The position numbers and the translations under genes were made by a program. The notes beneath the pieces were generated by a model. The model did not search any database. It was not told where the DNA came from and saw nothing but the letters and a program-made list of their open reading frames with translations. A DNA stretch of 64,000 nucleotides from Enterobacteriaceae bacterium 89 (GTDB lineage: Bacteria; Pseudomonadota; Gammaproteobacteria; Enterobacterales; Enterobacteriaceae): contig RQJH01000001.1 in NCBI GenBank assembly GCA_014156375.1, forward strand, positions 434,001 to 498,000, given 5' to 3'. Positions within the stretch are counted from its first letter, which is position 1. Each line of letters opens with the position of its first letter. This document shows, piece by piece, positions 53,643 to 64,000 of this stretch.

Positions 53643-54965
53643 TTAATTGAGTAAAGAGGCCGTCTGTGAGGACTCTCCGCGCGGGCCATTCTGTAACGGA
53701 TGCTGTTCAAAGTAGTTACGCAGCCCGTTATAAATCGCTTCGGCAATCTGCTGCTGGTAGCTGTCGCTGCCCAGCAAACGCTCTTCGCTGCTGTTGCTGA
53801 TAAACCCGGTCTCTACCAGAATTGACGGAATATCAGGTGAGCGCAGAACGCCGAGACTCGCGTGCTCCGGACGGCGTTTGTGAATGTTGCCTACTCGTTG
53901 CAGCTGGCTCAGCACATCCACCGCCACATCATACCCGACACGCTGGGAATGACCGAATTGTAAATCCAGCACCGCCTGGCTCAGATACGGGTCGGCCTGG
54001 CTGTTCGCCAGCACATCCCCCGCGCCACCCAGCAGTTCAGACTGCTTCTCGTGCTGTTCCAGCCAGCCGGCCATTTCACTGTTAGCGCGACGGTTGGAAA
54101 GCACCCACACGGAGGCTCCGGTTGCATCACGGTTTGGTGCCGCATCAGCGTGAATAGAGACCAGGAAGTTAGCGTTTTGCTTACGCGCCACTTCAGAACG
54201 ACCCATCACGGAAATGAAGTAATCGCCATCACGCGTCAGCACGCCTTTAAACATCGGATCGTCATTCAGCAACGCACGCAGCTTACGGGCAATAACGATG
54301 GTGACGTTTTTCTCTTTGGTGCCACCAGGGCCAATTGCGCCCGGATCCTGACCACCGTGTCCGGCATCAATGGCGATAATAACCTTATCGCCGCTGGCGC
54401 TGGCAGTTCGCGCACGGGCAGCAGGACGCACCGCCGTGTTGCTGCTGGTCACGCTGGTAATGCGGTCATCCTGGCTTTTAAACGGATTACGCGGTGGTTC
54501 AGTTGGACGAGGTGCAACAACCGGCGTTTCAACTCGCTTAGCGATAACCGGTGCCGGAGGCGGTGGTGGCGGAGGCGGTTCGTCCGCATTGATGGTAAAC
54601 ACTACGGTGTAGTTCGCCCCGTTCTGCTGTTTCACCGCGCGGGTTTTGCCGTTTCCGGTCAAATCAACAACCAGGCGTAAAGACTCTGCATCTTTCGGTG
54701 TGCCGGAGCGAATGCTTTTTACCAGGTTATTGCCGCTGAAGTTCAGCGGTAAGCCCTGAATAACGCCGGACTGTTTGATATCCAGCGCCACGCTGCGTTT
54801 CCCCTCCTGGGAAAACGAATAATCAGGATCGCCCATAAAGCTGAACGTAATTCGGGCCTGCTTATCTCCGTTGGAGACCTGGATATCGGATAAGCTTGCC
54901 GCCGTCGCCTGCAGGCAAAAAAGCATCAGGCTTGCTGCCAACCAACTTTTAACGCGATACATCAT
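53643..54965 (-). CDS. amiB: AmiB, N-acetylmuramoyl-L-alanine amidase
   Basis: A 440-residue periplasmic amidase that splits septal murein under EnvC control. The signal peptide ends near QATA-ASL, followed by an AMIN domain (about 25-130), a poly-Pro linker, and the amidase-3 catalytic domain with [17 protein letters not shown] and the Glu in ETGFISN. It is 10 bp before mutL and 16 bp after tsaE, within one run. Confidence 0.96.
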   Translation of the reverse strand: MMYRVKSWLAASLMLFCLQATAASLSDIQVSNGDKQARITFSFMGDPDYSFSQEGKRSVALDIKQSGVIQGLPLNFSGNNLVKSIRSGTPKDAESLRLVVDLTGNGKTRAVKQQNGANYTVVFTINADEPPPPPPPPAPVIAKRVETPVVAPRPTEPPRNPFKSQDDRITSVTSSNTAVRPAARARTASASGDKVIIAIDAGHGGQDPGAIGPGGTKEKNVTIVIARKLRALLNDDPMFKGVLTRDGDYFISVMGRSEVARKQNANFLVSIHADAAPNRDATGASVWVLSNRRANSEMAGWLEQHEKQSELLGGAGDVLANSQADPYLSQAVLDLQFGHSQRVGYDVAVDVLSQLQRVGNIHKRRPEHASLGVLRSPDIPSILVETGFISNSSEERLLGSDSYQQQIAEAIYNGLRNYFEQHPLQNGPRGESSQTASLLN

Positions 54966-54981
54966 CCCGTCATCCCTCAGG

Positions 54982-56960
<1,979 letters not shown>

Positions 56961-56962
<2 letters not shown>

Positions 56963-58100
56963 GTCACAGCCCCTCGATCTCAATCAATTAGCGCAAGATA
57001 TCAAGCAGTGGGGCTCGGAGCTCAGCTTTCAGCACGTCGGTATTACCGATACCGATCTCAGCGAATCTGAACCCAAACTGCAGGCATGGCTGGACAAGCA
57101 GTACCACGGCGAGATGGAGTGGATGGCGCGGCACGGTATGATGCGCGCCCGCCCTCACGAACTGCTGCCCGGTACGCTTCGCGTGATCAGCGTGCGGATG
57201 AACTATCTGCCCGCCAACGCGGCGTTTGCCAGCACTCTGAAAAATCCCTCGTTGGGTTACGTCAGCCGTTATGCCCTCGGGCGTGATTATCATAAGCTGT
57301 TGCGTAATCGCCTCAAGAAGCTGGGCGAGAAAATTCAGGAACAGTGTGCCTCGCTGAATTTTAGACCTTTTGTCGACTCTGCGCCGCTTCTGGAGCGCCC
57401 AATCGCTGAAAAAGCCGGGCTTGGCTGGACAGGTAAGCACTCACTTATCTTAAGCCGCGACGCTGGCTCCTTCTTTTTCCTCGGCGAATTGCTCATCGAC
57501 CTGCCGCTACCCATTGATAAACCAGTGGAAGAAGCCTGTGGGCGCTGCGTGGCCTGCATGACCATCTGCCCGACCGGGGCCATCGTCGAGCCGTACACCG
57601 TCGATGCCCGTCGCTGTATTTCCTACCTGACAATTGAGCTGGAAGGGGCGATTCCGGAAGAATTTCGCCCGCTGATGGGCAACCGGATTTACGGCTGTGA
57701 TGACTGCCAGCTTATTTGCCCGTGGAATCGTTATTCGCATCTGACGGACGAAGAGGACTTCAGCCCGCGTAAAGCGCTGCATGCGCCAGAGCTGATTGAA
57801 CTGTTCGCCTGGAGCGAAGCGCACTTTTTGAAAGTCACCGAAGGATCGCCGATTCGCCGCATCGGCCATCTGCGCTGGCTGAGAAACATCAGCGTGGCGC
57901 TGGGCAATGCGCCCTGGGATGAACGCAATCTTCAGGCACTGGAAAGCCGCCGGGGTGAGCACCCACTTCTCGACGAACACATAGACTGGGCGATTGCGCA
58001 GCAAATCGACAAGCGAAATGCCAATGTCGTTGAGGTACAGCTGCCACAAAAACAGCGTCTGGTGAGGGTGATTGAAAAAGGGTTACCGAGGGATGCCTGA
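56961..58100 (+). CDS. queG: QueG, epoxyqueuosine reductase
   Basis: The 379-residue protein equals E. coli. Two [4Fe-4S] motifs are present, CGRCVACMTICPTGA and CDDCQLICPWNRY, plus a cobalamin-binding N-terminal half with DRPF-type FVDSAPLLERP. It performs the last step of queuosine synthesis at tRNA position 34. ATG 56961 overlaps the divergent nnr start. The upstream frame to 56916 is rejected. The first tRNA gene follows about 270 bp later. Confidence 0.96.
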
Positions 58101-58371
58101 TTCATTCACAGGCTGTGAGTAAAAATAAAAACACATTGCAATTCAACGTGCCAAAATTCGTCAAGTGATCGCCATAGCAAATCGCAATCAAATTTATTTA
58201 TTTAAAATCAATAAATTAAATGAATACTATTGTTGTTGTGAAGTATTGGTGAATTTGATGCCGCAAGACAAAGCTGTGGATAAGTCTGTTCACAAGAGTA
58301 TTTCAGCACGAAATAAAATCGTCCCCAACGTGGTTTCACGCTGTGGATAAGAGGAGAGTTTGAAGAAAATT

Positions 58372-58447
<76 letters not shown>

Positions 58448-58495
58448 TTGGGTGGTGCGTATCTTGCGATACTTTCAATTTCGAACTGCAAATTT

Positions 58496-58571
<76 letters not shown>

Positions 58572-58618
58572 TTGGGTGGTCTGTATCTTGCGATACTTTC
58601 AACTTCGCATACAAATTT

Positions 58619-58694
<76 letters not shown>

Positions 58695-58743
58695 AAATCT
58701 GTGGCTGTCGTAACAAGTAATTCTCTCTCGTTACGGGAGGCGC

Positions 58744-58771
58744 ATTATAAGGGAATTCCTTTCCGCTGCAA
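58744..58771 (-). promoter_or_regulatory. Promoter of the tRNA-Gly operon
   Basis: On the minus strand TTGCAG (58771-58766), a 16-bp spacer and TATAAT (58749-58744) are followed by a GC-rich discriminator GCGCCTCC, the pattern of stringently controlled stable-RNA promoters. The rest of the tRNA-orn gap holds nothing else I can name. Confidence 0.85.
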
Positions 58772-58889
58772 CCCCCCTGCCAGCGATTTTTTTTAATTTT
58801 TGCTTAAGTGCTGAATTAATCACCATATTGATGATTTTTGAAGCAAATGCCCGGCAGCTCTGCGTTTGCCGGGACTGTGACAGTAAAAT

Positions 58890-59435
58890 TTACAGCTTAA
58901 TAAAGTTCTCGCGATAGTACGCCAGCTCCGCCACTGACTCACGAATATCGTCCATGGCCTGGTGAGTGCCCTGCTTTTTGAAGCCGTCGAGAATTTCTGG
59001 CTTCCAGCGGCGTGCCAGCTCTTTCAGCGTGCTGACGTCCAGGTAGCGATAATGGAAGTAGCTTTCCAGCTCCGGCATGTATTTAAACAGGAAGCGGCGA
59101 TCCTGGCCGATGCTGTTGCCACAAATCGGCGATTTACCTTCCGGGACCCACTGTTTTAGAAATTCGATAGTTGCCAGCTCTGCCGCGCGGTCATCCTGAG
59201 TGCTGGCCTTCACGCGATCCACCAGCCCGCTGCCGGTGTGAGTACGCACGTTCCAGTCATCCATCAGCGCCAGCTGCTCGTCAGACTGATGCACCGCAAT
59301 GGTCGGCCCTTCCGCCAGAATGTTGAGGTTGGCATCGGTCACCAGCGTTGCAATCTCAATAATGCGATCGCGCTCGGGATCGAGGCCAGTCATCTCAAGA
59401 TCGATCCAAATGAGGTTGTTTTCATTTGCACTCAT
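58890..59435 (-). CDS. orn: Oligoribonuclease
   Basis: The 181-residue protein equals E. coli. A DEDDh exonuclease: DLEMTG supplies D12 and E14, and HQAMDDI gives the later His and Asp. It degrades 2- to 5-nt RNAs and pGpG. ATG 59435 is chosen over the frame extension to 59483. It is divergent from rsgA. Confidence 0.97.
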   Translation of the reverse strand: MSANENNLIWIDLEMTGLDPERDRIIEIATLVTDANLNILAEGPTIAVHQSDEQLALMDDWNVRTHTGSGLVDRVKASTQDDRAAELATIEFLKQWVPEGKSPICGNSIGQDRRFLFKYMPELESYFHYRYLDVSTLKELARRWKPEILDGFKKQGTHQAMDDIRESVAELAYYRENFIKL

Positions 59436-59542
59436 GGTATTTTTCCACCTTTCCAGGGTCACAACGACAGTGACTATATTCATCTACAATAGCGTGTATC
59501 ATAACGGTTTTGCCCCTGTGGGGCGACCAGGAGCCAGCCCGA

Positions 59543-60601
59543 TTGAGTAAGAATAAACTCTCCAAAGGTCAACAGCGCCGCGTCAAAGCGAACCACCAGC
59601 GCCGTCTGAAAACCACCGCGGAGAAGCCTGATTTCGACGACAACCTGTTTGGCGAGACCTCTGAAGGGATCGTCATCAGCCGCTTTGGCATGCACGCAGA
59701 CGTAGAATCCGCCGACGGCGACGTTCACCGCTGCAACATCCGTCGTACCATTCGTTCGCTGGTCACCGGTGACCGCGTCGTCTGGCGCCCGGGGAAAACC
59801 GCAGCCGAAGGTGTCAACGTTAAAGGCATCGTCGAGGCCGTGCACGAGCGCACCTCTGTCCTGACGCGCCCGGATTTTTATGACGGTGTGAAACCTATCG
59901 CCGCCAATATCGATCAGATCGTCATTGTTTCGGCGATCCTGCCGGAGCTGTCACTGAATATTATCGACAGATATCTCGTTGCCTGCGAAGCGCTCAGCGT
60001 TGAACCGATCATCGTGCTGAATAAGATCGATCTGCTGGACGAAGAGAGCACGGCTTTCGTTAACGAGCAGATGGATATCTACCGTCGTATTGGCTATCGG
60101 GTGCTGATGGTATCGAGCCGCACACGGGACGGCCTTAAGCCGCTGGAAGAAGCGCTGACCGGCCGCATCAGCATTTTTGCGGGCCAGTCGGGCGTGGGTA
60201 AATCCAGCCTGCTGAATAATTTGCTCGGCCTGCAAGAAGAAATCCTCACCAACGACGTGTCTGACAACTCTGGCCTGGGCCAGCACACCACCACCGCCTC
60301 ACGTCTCTACCACTTCCCACACGGCGGCGATGTGATTGACTCCCCGGGCGTGCGCGAATTCGGTCTCTGGCATCTTGAGCCGGAACAAATCTTTAACGGC
60401 TTTGTCGAATTCCAGCAATACTTAGGCGCCTGTAAATACCGAGACTGCAAGCACGACAACGATCCCGGCTGCGCCATTCGCGAAGCCGTCGAAAAGGGCG
60501 ATATCGCTGAATCCCGTTTTGAAAACTACCATCGCATTCTGGAAAGCATGGAGCAGGTACAAGTAAAAACGCGTAAAAGCTTTTCTGATACAGACAACTG
60601 A
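59543..60601 (+). CDS. rsgA: RsgA, small-subunit ribosome biogenesis GTPase
   Basis: A 352-residue circularly permuted GTPase with an OB-fold, motif order G4 NKID, G1 GQSGVGKSS and G3 DSPGVREF, and a zinc-binding [14 protein letters not shown] region. It checks late 30S assembly. A TTG start at 59543 after CAGGAGCCAGCCCGA matches the E. coli protein start ([12 protein letters not shown]); the ORF extension to 59510 is rejected. Confidence 0.96.
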   Translation: MSKNKLSKGQQRRVKANHQRRLKTTAEKPDFDDNLFGETSEGIVISRFGMHADVESADGDVHRCNIRRTIRSLVTGDRVVWRPGKTAAEGVNVKGIVEAVHERTSVLTRPDFYDGVKPIAANIDQIVIVSAILPELSLNIIDRYLVACEALSVEPIIVLNKIDLLDEESTAFVNEQMDIYRRIGYRVLMVSSRTRDGLKPLEEALTGRISIFAGQSGVGKSSLLNNLLGLQEEILTNDVSDNSGLGQHTTTASRLYHFPHGGDVIDSPGVREFGLWHLEPEQIFNGFVEFQQYLGACKYRDCKHDNDPGCAIREAVEKGDIAESRFENYHRILESMEQVQVKTRKSFSDTDN

Positions 60602-60642
60602 CATTTAAGCTGAACGCCGATAGAATTCAGCCCTTTTTTAAA

Positions 60643-60660
60643 CAGGCTCGGAAGAGCCTG
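60643..60660 (+). promoter_or_regulatory. Hairpin in the psd leader
   Basis: CAGGCTC-GGAA-GAGCCTG is a perfect 7-bp stem with a GNRA-type loop, 28 bp upstream of the psd start. No T-run follows, so it is unlikely to be a terminator on this strand. Confidence 0.45.
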
Positions 60661-60688
60661 TAAGCACAACCCTGGCCTGGAGGCTACC

Positions 60689-61645
60689 TTGTTAAACTCA
60701 TTTAAACTTTCGCTTCAATACATTCTGCCGAAACTGTGGCTTACCCGCCTCGCTGGCTGGGGCGCGAGCAAACGAGCAGGCTGGCTGACTAAGCTGGTCA
60801 TTGACCTGTTCGTGAAATACTACAAGGTCGACATGAAAGAAGCGCAGAAGCCGGACACTGCGAGCTACCGTACCTTTAACGATTTCTTCGTGCGCCCACT
60901 GCGCGACGATGTGCGCCCGGTCGATACCGATCCAACCGTGCTGGTCATGCCAGCCGACGGCGTGATCAGCCAGCTTGGCAACATTGAAGAAGACAAAATT
61001 TTGCAGGCTAAAGGCCACAACTACAGCCTGGAAGCGCTGCTGGCGGGCAACTACCTGATGGCAGACCTGTTCCGAAATGGCTCTTTCGCCACCACCTATC
61101 TGTCACCGCGTGATTACCACCGTGTGCATATGCCGTGTAACGGTATTCTGCGTGAGATGATTTACGTACCGGGCGATCTGTTCTCCGTAAACCACCTGAC
61201 CGCGCAAAACGTCCCTAACCTGTTTGCCCGTAACGAACGCGTTATCTGCCTGTTCGATACTGAGTTCGGCCCAATGGCGCAGATTCTGGTCGGTGCAACC
61301 ATCGTTGGCAGCATCGAAACCGTCTGGGCTGGCACCATCACCCCACCGCGTGAAGGCGTGATCAAGCGCTGGACCTGGCCTGCCGGTGAAAGCGAAGGTT
61401 CTGTTGCGCTGCTGAAGGGTCAGGAGATGGGCCGCTTCAAACTGGGTTCAACAGTAATCAACCTGTTCGCACCTGGCAAAGTGAAGCTGGCAGAACAGCT
61501 CCAAAGCCTGTCGGTCACCAAACTGGGTATGCCGCTGGCCGTCTCAACCGAAGTGGTTGCCACCCCTGACGTTGAACCAGTACCTGTTGTTGAAACAACG
61601 CCGGAAGCCAGCCCGCTGGCAGAAGAAACCAAAGACCAAAGCTAA
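60689..61645 (+). CDS. psd: Phosphatidylserine decarboxylase proenzyme
   Basis: A 318-residue inner-membrane enzyme making phosphatidylethanolamine. The self-cleavage motif LGST is at 252-255, with the pyruvoyl group formed from S254. It begins with a TTG at 60689, giving the E. coli start [10 protein letters not shown]. The tail after residue 285 is variable and acidic. It is 18 bp before mscM. Confidence 0.97.
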   Translation: MLNSFKLSLQYILPKLWLTRLAGWGASKRAGWLTKLVIDLFVKYYKVDMKEAQKPDTASYRTFNDFFVRPLRDDVRPVDTDPTVLVMPADGVISQLGNIEEDKILQAKGHNYSLEALLAGNYLMADLFRNGSFATTYLSPRDYHRVHMPCNGILREMIYVPGDLFSVNHLTAQNVPNLFARNERVICLFDTEFGPMAQILVGATIVGSIETVWAGTITPPREGVIKRWTWPAGESEGSVALLKGQEMGRFKLGSTVINLFAPGKVKLAEQLQSLSVTKLGMPLAVSTEVVATPDVEPVPVVETTPEASPLAEETKDQS

Positions 61646-61663
61646 CCCGAAAGGACCGCTGAC

Positions 61664-64000
61664 GTGCGCCTGATTATCACTTTCCTGATGGCCTGGTGCC
61701 TCAGCCTGGGGGCGCACGCAGCAAGCGCCCCCGACGCCAAACAAATCGCTCAGGAGCTGGAACAGGCGAAAGCCGCAAAGCCTGCTCAGCCTGAAACTGT
61801 AGAAGCGCTTAAGTCCGCGCTGAACGCGCTCGAAGAACGCAAAGGCTCTCTCGAGCGCGCCACGCAGTACCAGCAGTCGATCGACAACTTCCCCAAACTT
61901 TCACAAACCCTGCGTACTCAGCTTTCCCGGCTGAGCGACGAGCCGCGCGCAGTGCCGACGGGTTTCACCACGGACGCGCTGAATCAGGAAATCCTGCAGG
62001 TCAGCAGCCAGCTGCTGGAAAAAAGCCGCCAGGCGCAGCAGGAACAGGAACGCGCCCGGGAAATTGCCGACTCCTTAAACCAACTGCCCCAACAGCAGAC
62101 TGACGCCCGTCGCCAGCTAAACGATGTGGAACGCCGGGTCGGCACCGCTACCGGCAATACCGCGCAGGCTCAGAATCTGAGTTTGCAGGCCGAATCAGCC
62201 AAATTAAAAGCGCTGGTCAATGAACTCGAACTGGCTCAGCTCTCAGCCAATAACCGCCAGGAGCTGGCAAGAATGCGCTCGGAGCTGGCGCAGAAGCAGA
62301 GCGAGCAGTTAGATACCTATCTGCAGGCGCTGCGCAATCAGCTCAACAGCCAGCGCCAGCGTGAAGCCGAAAAGGCACTGGAAAGCACCGAGCTATTAGC
62401 AGAAAACAGCGCTAACCTGCCGGAAAGTATCGTTAAGCAGTTTACCGTGAACCGCGAGCTTTCTCTGGCGCTGAACCAGCAGGCGCAGAGGATGGATCTG
62501 GTGGCTTCACAGCAACGTCAGGCAACCAATCAGACGCTGCAGGTACGTCAGGCGCTGAACACTCTGCGCGAACAGTCACAGTGGCTTGGCTCGTCGAATC
62601 TGCTGGGTGAAGCCTTGCGCGCTCAGGTGGCGCGTCTGCCGGAAATGCCAAAACCGCAGCAGCTGGATACCGAAATGGCCCAGCTGCGCCTGCACCGCTT
62701 GCACTATGAAGAATTGCTTACTCAGCAGCGCCAGGCTCAGCAGGCGGATACCCCATCGCTCAGCGCCAGCGAAACAAGAATCATGGATGCACAGCTGCGC
62801 ACCCAGCGTGAGTTGCTCAACTCCCTGCTGCAGGGAGGCGATACGCTGCTGCTGGAGCTGACCAAGCTAAAAGTGGCTAATGGTCAGCTGGAAGACGCGC
62901 TGAAAGAGATCAACGAGGCCACGCACCGCTATCTGTTCTGGACCTCAGACGTCAGCCCGGTCGGCTTCGCCTGGCCGCTGGAAATCGTGCAGGATTTACG
63001 CCGCCTGATTTCTCTCGACACCTTCAGCCAGCTTGGCAAAGCCTCGGCGATGATGCTGACCAGCAAAGAGACGCTGCTGCCGCTGTTTGCTGCGCTGATC
63101 CTGGTCGGGTTCAGCATCAGCTCCCGTAAACACTTTACGCGCTTTCTGGAGCGTTCCAGCAGCCGTGTAGGCAAAGTGACGCAGGATCACTTCTGGCTCA
63201 CGCTACGCACCGTATTCTGGTCGATTCTGGTGGCCTCACCGCTGCCGGTATTGTGGATGACGCTTGGCTACGGTTTGCAGGAAGCGTGGCCGTATCCGCT
63301 GGCGGTGGCCATTGGCGATGGGGTAACGGCTACCGTTCCGCTGCTGTGGGTGGTGATGATTTGCGCCGCCTTCGCCCGCCCGAACGGCCTGTTTGTCGCC
63401 CACTTTGGCTGGCCGCGTAACCGCGTGGCCCGCGCCATGCGCTACTACCTGATGAGCATCGGGCTGATTGTGCCGCTGATTATGGCGCTGATCATGTTCG
63501 ACAATCTCGACGATCGTGAATTCTCCGCTTCGCTGGGCAGGCTGTGCTTTATGCTGATTTGCGGCGCGCTGGCGGTGGTGACGCTGAGCCTCAAACGAGC
63601 AGGCATTCCGCTGTTCCTCGATAAAGAGGGCAACGGCGACAACATGGTTAACCGCATGCTGTGGAACCTGCTGATGGGGGCACCTCTGGTGGCGATCCTG
63701 GCGGCAGCCGTGGGCTATCTGGCAACGGCGCAGGCGCTGCTGGCACGCCTGGAAACCTCGGTCGCTATCTGGTTCCTGCTGCTGGTGATTTACCACGTGA
63801 TTCGCCGCTGGATGCTGATCCAGCGCCGTCGCATCGCCTTCGACCGCGCCAAGCATCGCCGCGCGGAAATGCTGGCCCATCGCGCACGCGGTGAAGAAGA
63901 ATCTCATCACCACAGCACCAGCCTCGAAGGCTCGCCGGAAGTGGATATTGCTGAGGTCGACCTTGATACCCTCAGCGCCCAGTCGCTGCGGCTGGTGCGC
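61664..64000 (+). CDS. mscM: MscM (YjeP), miniconductance mechanosensitive channel (partial, first 779 codons)
   Basis: The frame is open from GTG 61664, after AAAGGACCGCTGAC, to the right edge. The E. coli protein is about 1107 residues, so the conserved MscS pore domain is outside the window. Visible are a signal peptide (MRLIITFLMAWCLSLGAHA), a long Gln-rich coiled-coil periplasmic domain (about 25-460) and several membrane helices from about residue 480. It releases solutes on hypo-osmotic shock. Confidence 0.96.
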   Translation, partial: MRLIITFLMAWCLSLGAHAASAPDAKQIAQELEQAKAAKPAQPETVEALKSALNALEERKGSLERATQYQQSIDNFPKLSQTLRTQLSRLSDEPRAVPTGFTTDALNQEILQVSSQLLEKSRQAQQEQERAREIADSLNQLPQQQTDARRQLNDVERRVGTATGNTAQAQNLSLQAESAKLKALVNELELAQLSANNRQELARMRSELAQKQSEQLDTYLQALRNQLNSQRQREAEKALESTELLAENSANLPESIVKQFTVNRELSLALNQQAQRMDLVASQQRQATNQTLQVRQALNTLREQSQWLGSSNLLGEALRAQVARLPEMPKPQQLDTEMAQLRLHRLHYEELLTQQRQAQQADTPSLSASETRIMDAQLRTQRELLNSLLQGGDTLLLELTKLKVANGQLEDALKEINEATHRYLFWTSDVSPVGFAWPLEIVQDLRRLISLDTFSQLGKASAMMLTSKETLLPLFAALILVGFSISSRKHFTRFLERSSSRVGKVTQDHFWLTLRTVFWSILVASPLPVLWMTLGYGLQEAWPYPLAVAIGDGVTATVPLLWVVMICAAFARPNGLFVAHFGWPRNRVARAMRYYLMSIGLIVPLIMALIMFDNLDDREFSASLGRLCFMLICGALAVVTLSLKRAGIPLFLDKEGNGDNMVNRMLWNLLMGAPLVAILAAAVGYLATAQALLARLETSVAIWFLLLVIYHVIRRWMLIQRRRIAFDRAKHRRAEMLAHRARGEEESHHHSTSLEGSPEVDIAEVDLDTLSAQSLRLVR

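Overview
The window looks like an enterobacterial chromosome, closest in character to the Enterobacter/Lelliottia/Klebsiella group. Nearly every gene has a recognisable Escherichia coli counterpart, and the order follows the E. coli 94-96 min region: tamB-tamA-msrA, paeA(ytfL)-ytfK-ytfJ-cysQ-cpdB, ytfH-ytfG-ytfF-ytfE-cycA-fklB-ytfB, rplI-rpsR-priB-rpsF, yjfY, the ula regulon, yjfP-bsmA-yjfN-aidB, rlmB-rnr-nsrR-purA, yjeT-hflC-hflK-hflX-hfq-miaA-mutL-amiB-tsaE-nnr, queG, three tRNA-Gly genes, orn, rsgA-psd-mscM. Genus-level assignment is inference from the accessory genes (M-box/MgtE, REP type, missing yjfIJKLMC), not from a search.

Layout. 1-4.5 kb: TamAB envelope assembly module (tamB runs off the left edge) and divergent msrA. 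4.5-11.9 kb: an accessory catabolic island between msrA and paeA, made of a LacI-type regulator, four different Gfo/Idh/MocA oxidoreductases and a GPH-type sugar symporter. 12-22.8 kb: paeA, ytfK, ytfJ, cysQ, cpdB, an MgtE-like Mg transporter behind an apparent M-box riboswitch, ytfH/qorB, an extra AraC regulator, ytfF and ytfE with an NsrR operator. 22.9-28.6 kb: cycA, fklB, ytfB, a second DMT transporter and the S6 ribosomal operon. 28.9-29.1 kb: a 194-bp MITE-like repeat. 29.5-36.2 kb: L-ascorbate genes ulaABCDEF, ulaG and ulaR with clear inverted-repeat operators. 36.2-41 kb: yjfP, bsmA, yjfN, aidB and an MHS-type transporter. 41-58 kb: the RNA metabolism, purine, protease-modulator, mismatch repair and cell-wall block. 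58.4-64 kb: three tRNA-Gly genes, orn, rsgA, psd and the first 779 codons of mscM (cut by the right edge).

Links between regions: NsrR (44.5 kb) should repress ytfE (22.2 kb), whose promoter carries a near-perfect NsrR palindrome; UlaR (35.4 kb) should act at 34.0-34.25 kb; Hfq (50.4 kb) should assist GcvB at the CA-rich cycA leader. The strongest candidate for an undescribed system is the four-oxidoreductase/GPH island. Its enzymes carry NAD-binding and catalytic-His signatures, but the island has no dedicated hydrolase, isomerase or kinase, which suggests redox-based sugar or glycoside remodelling. The third member lacks both the glycine-rich loop and the EKP motif and stands out as a possible different activity.
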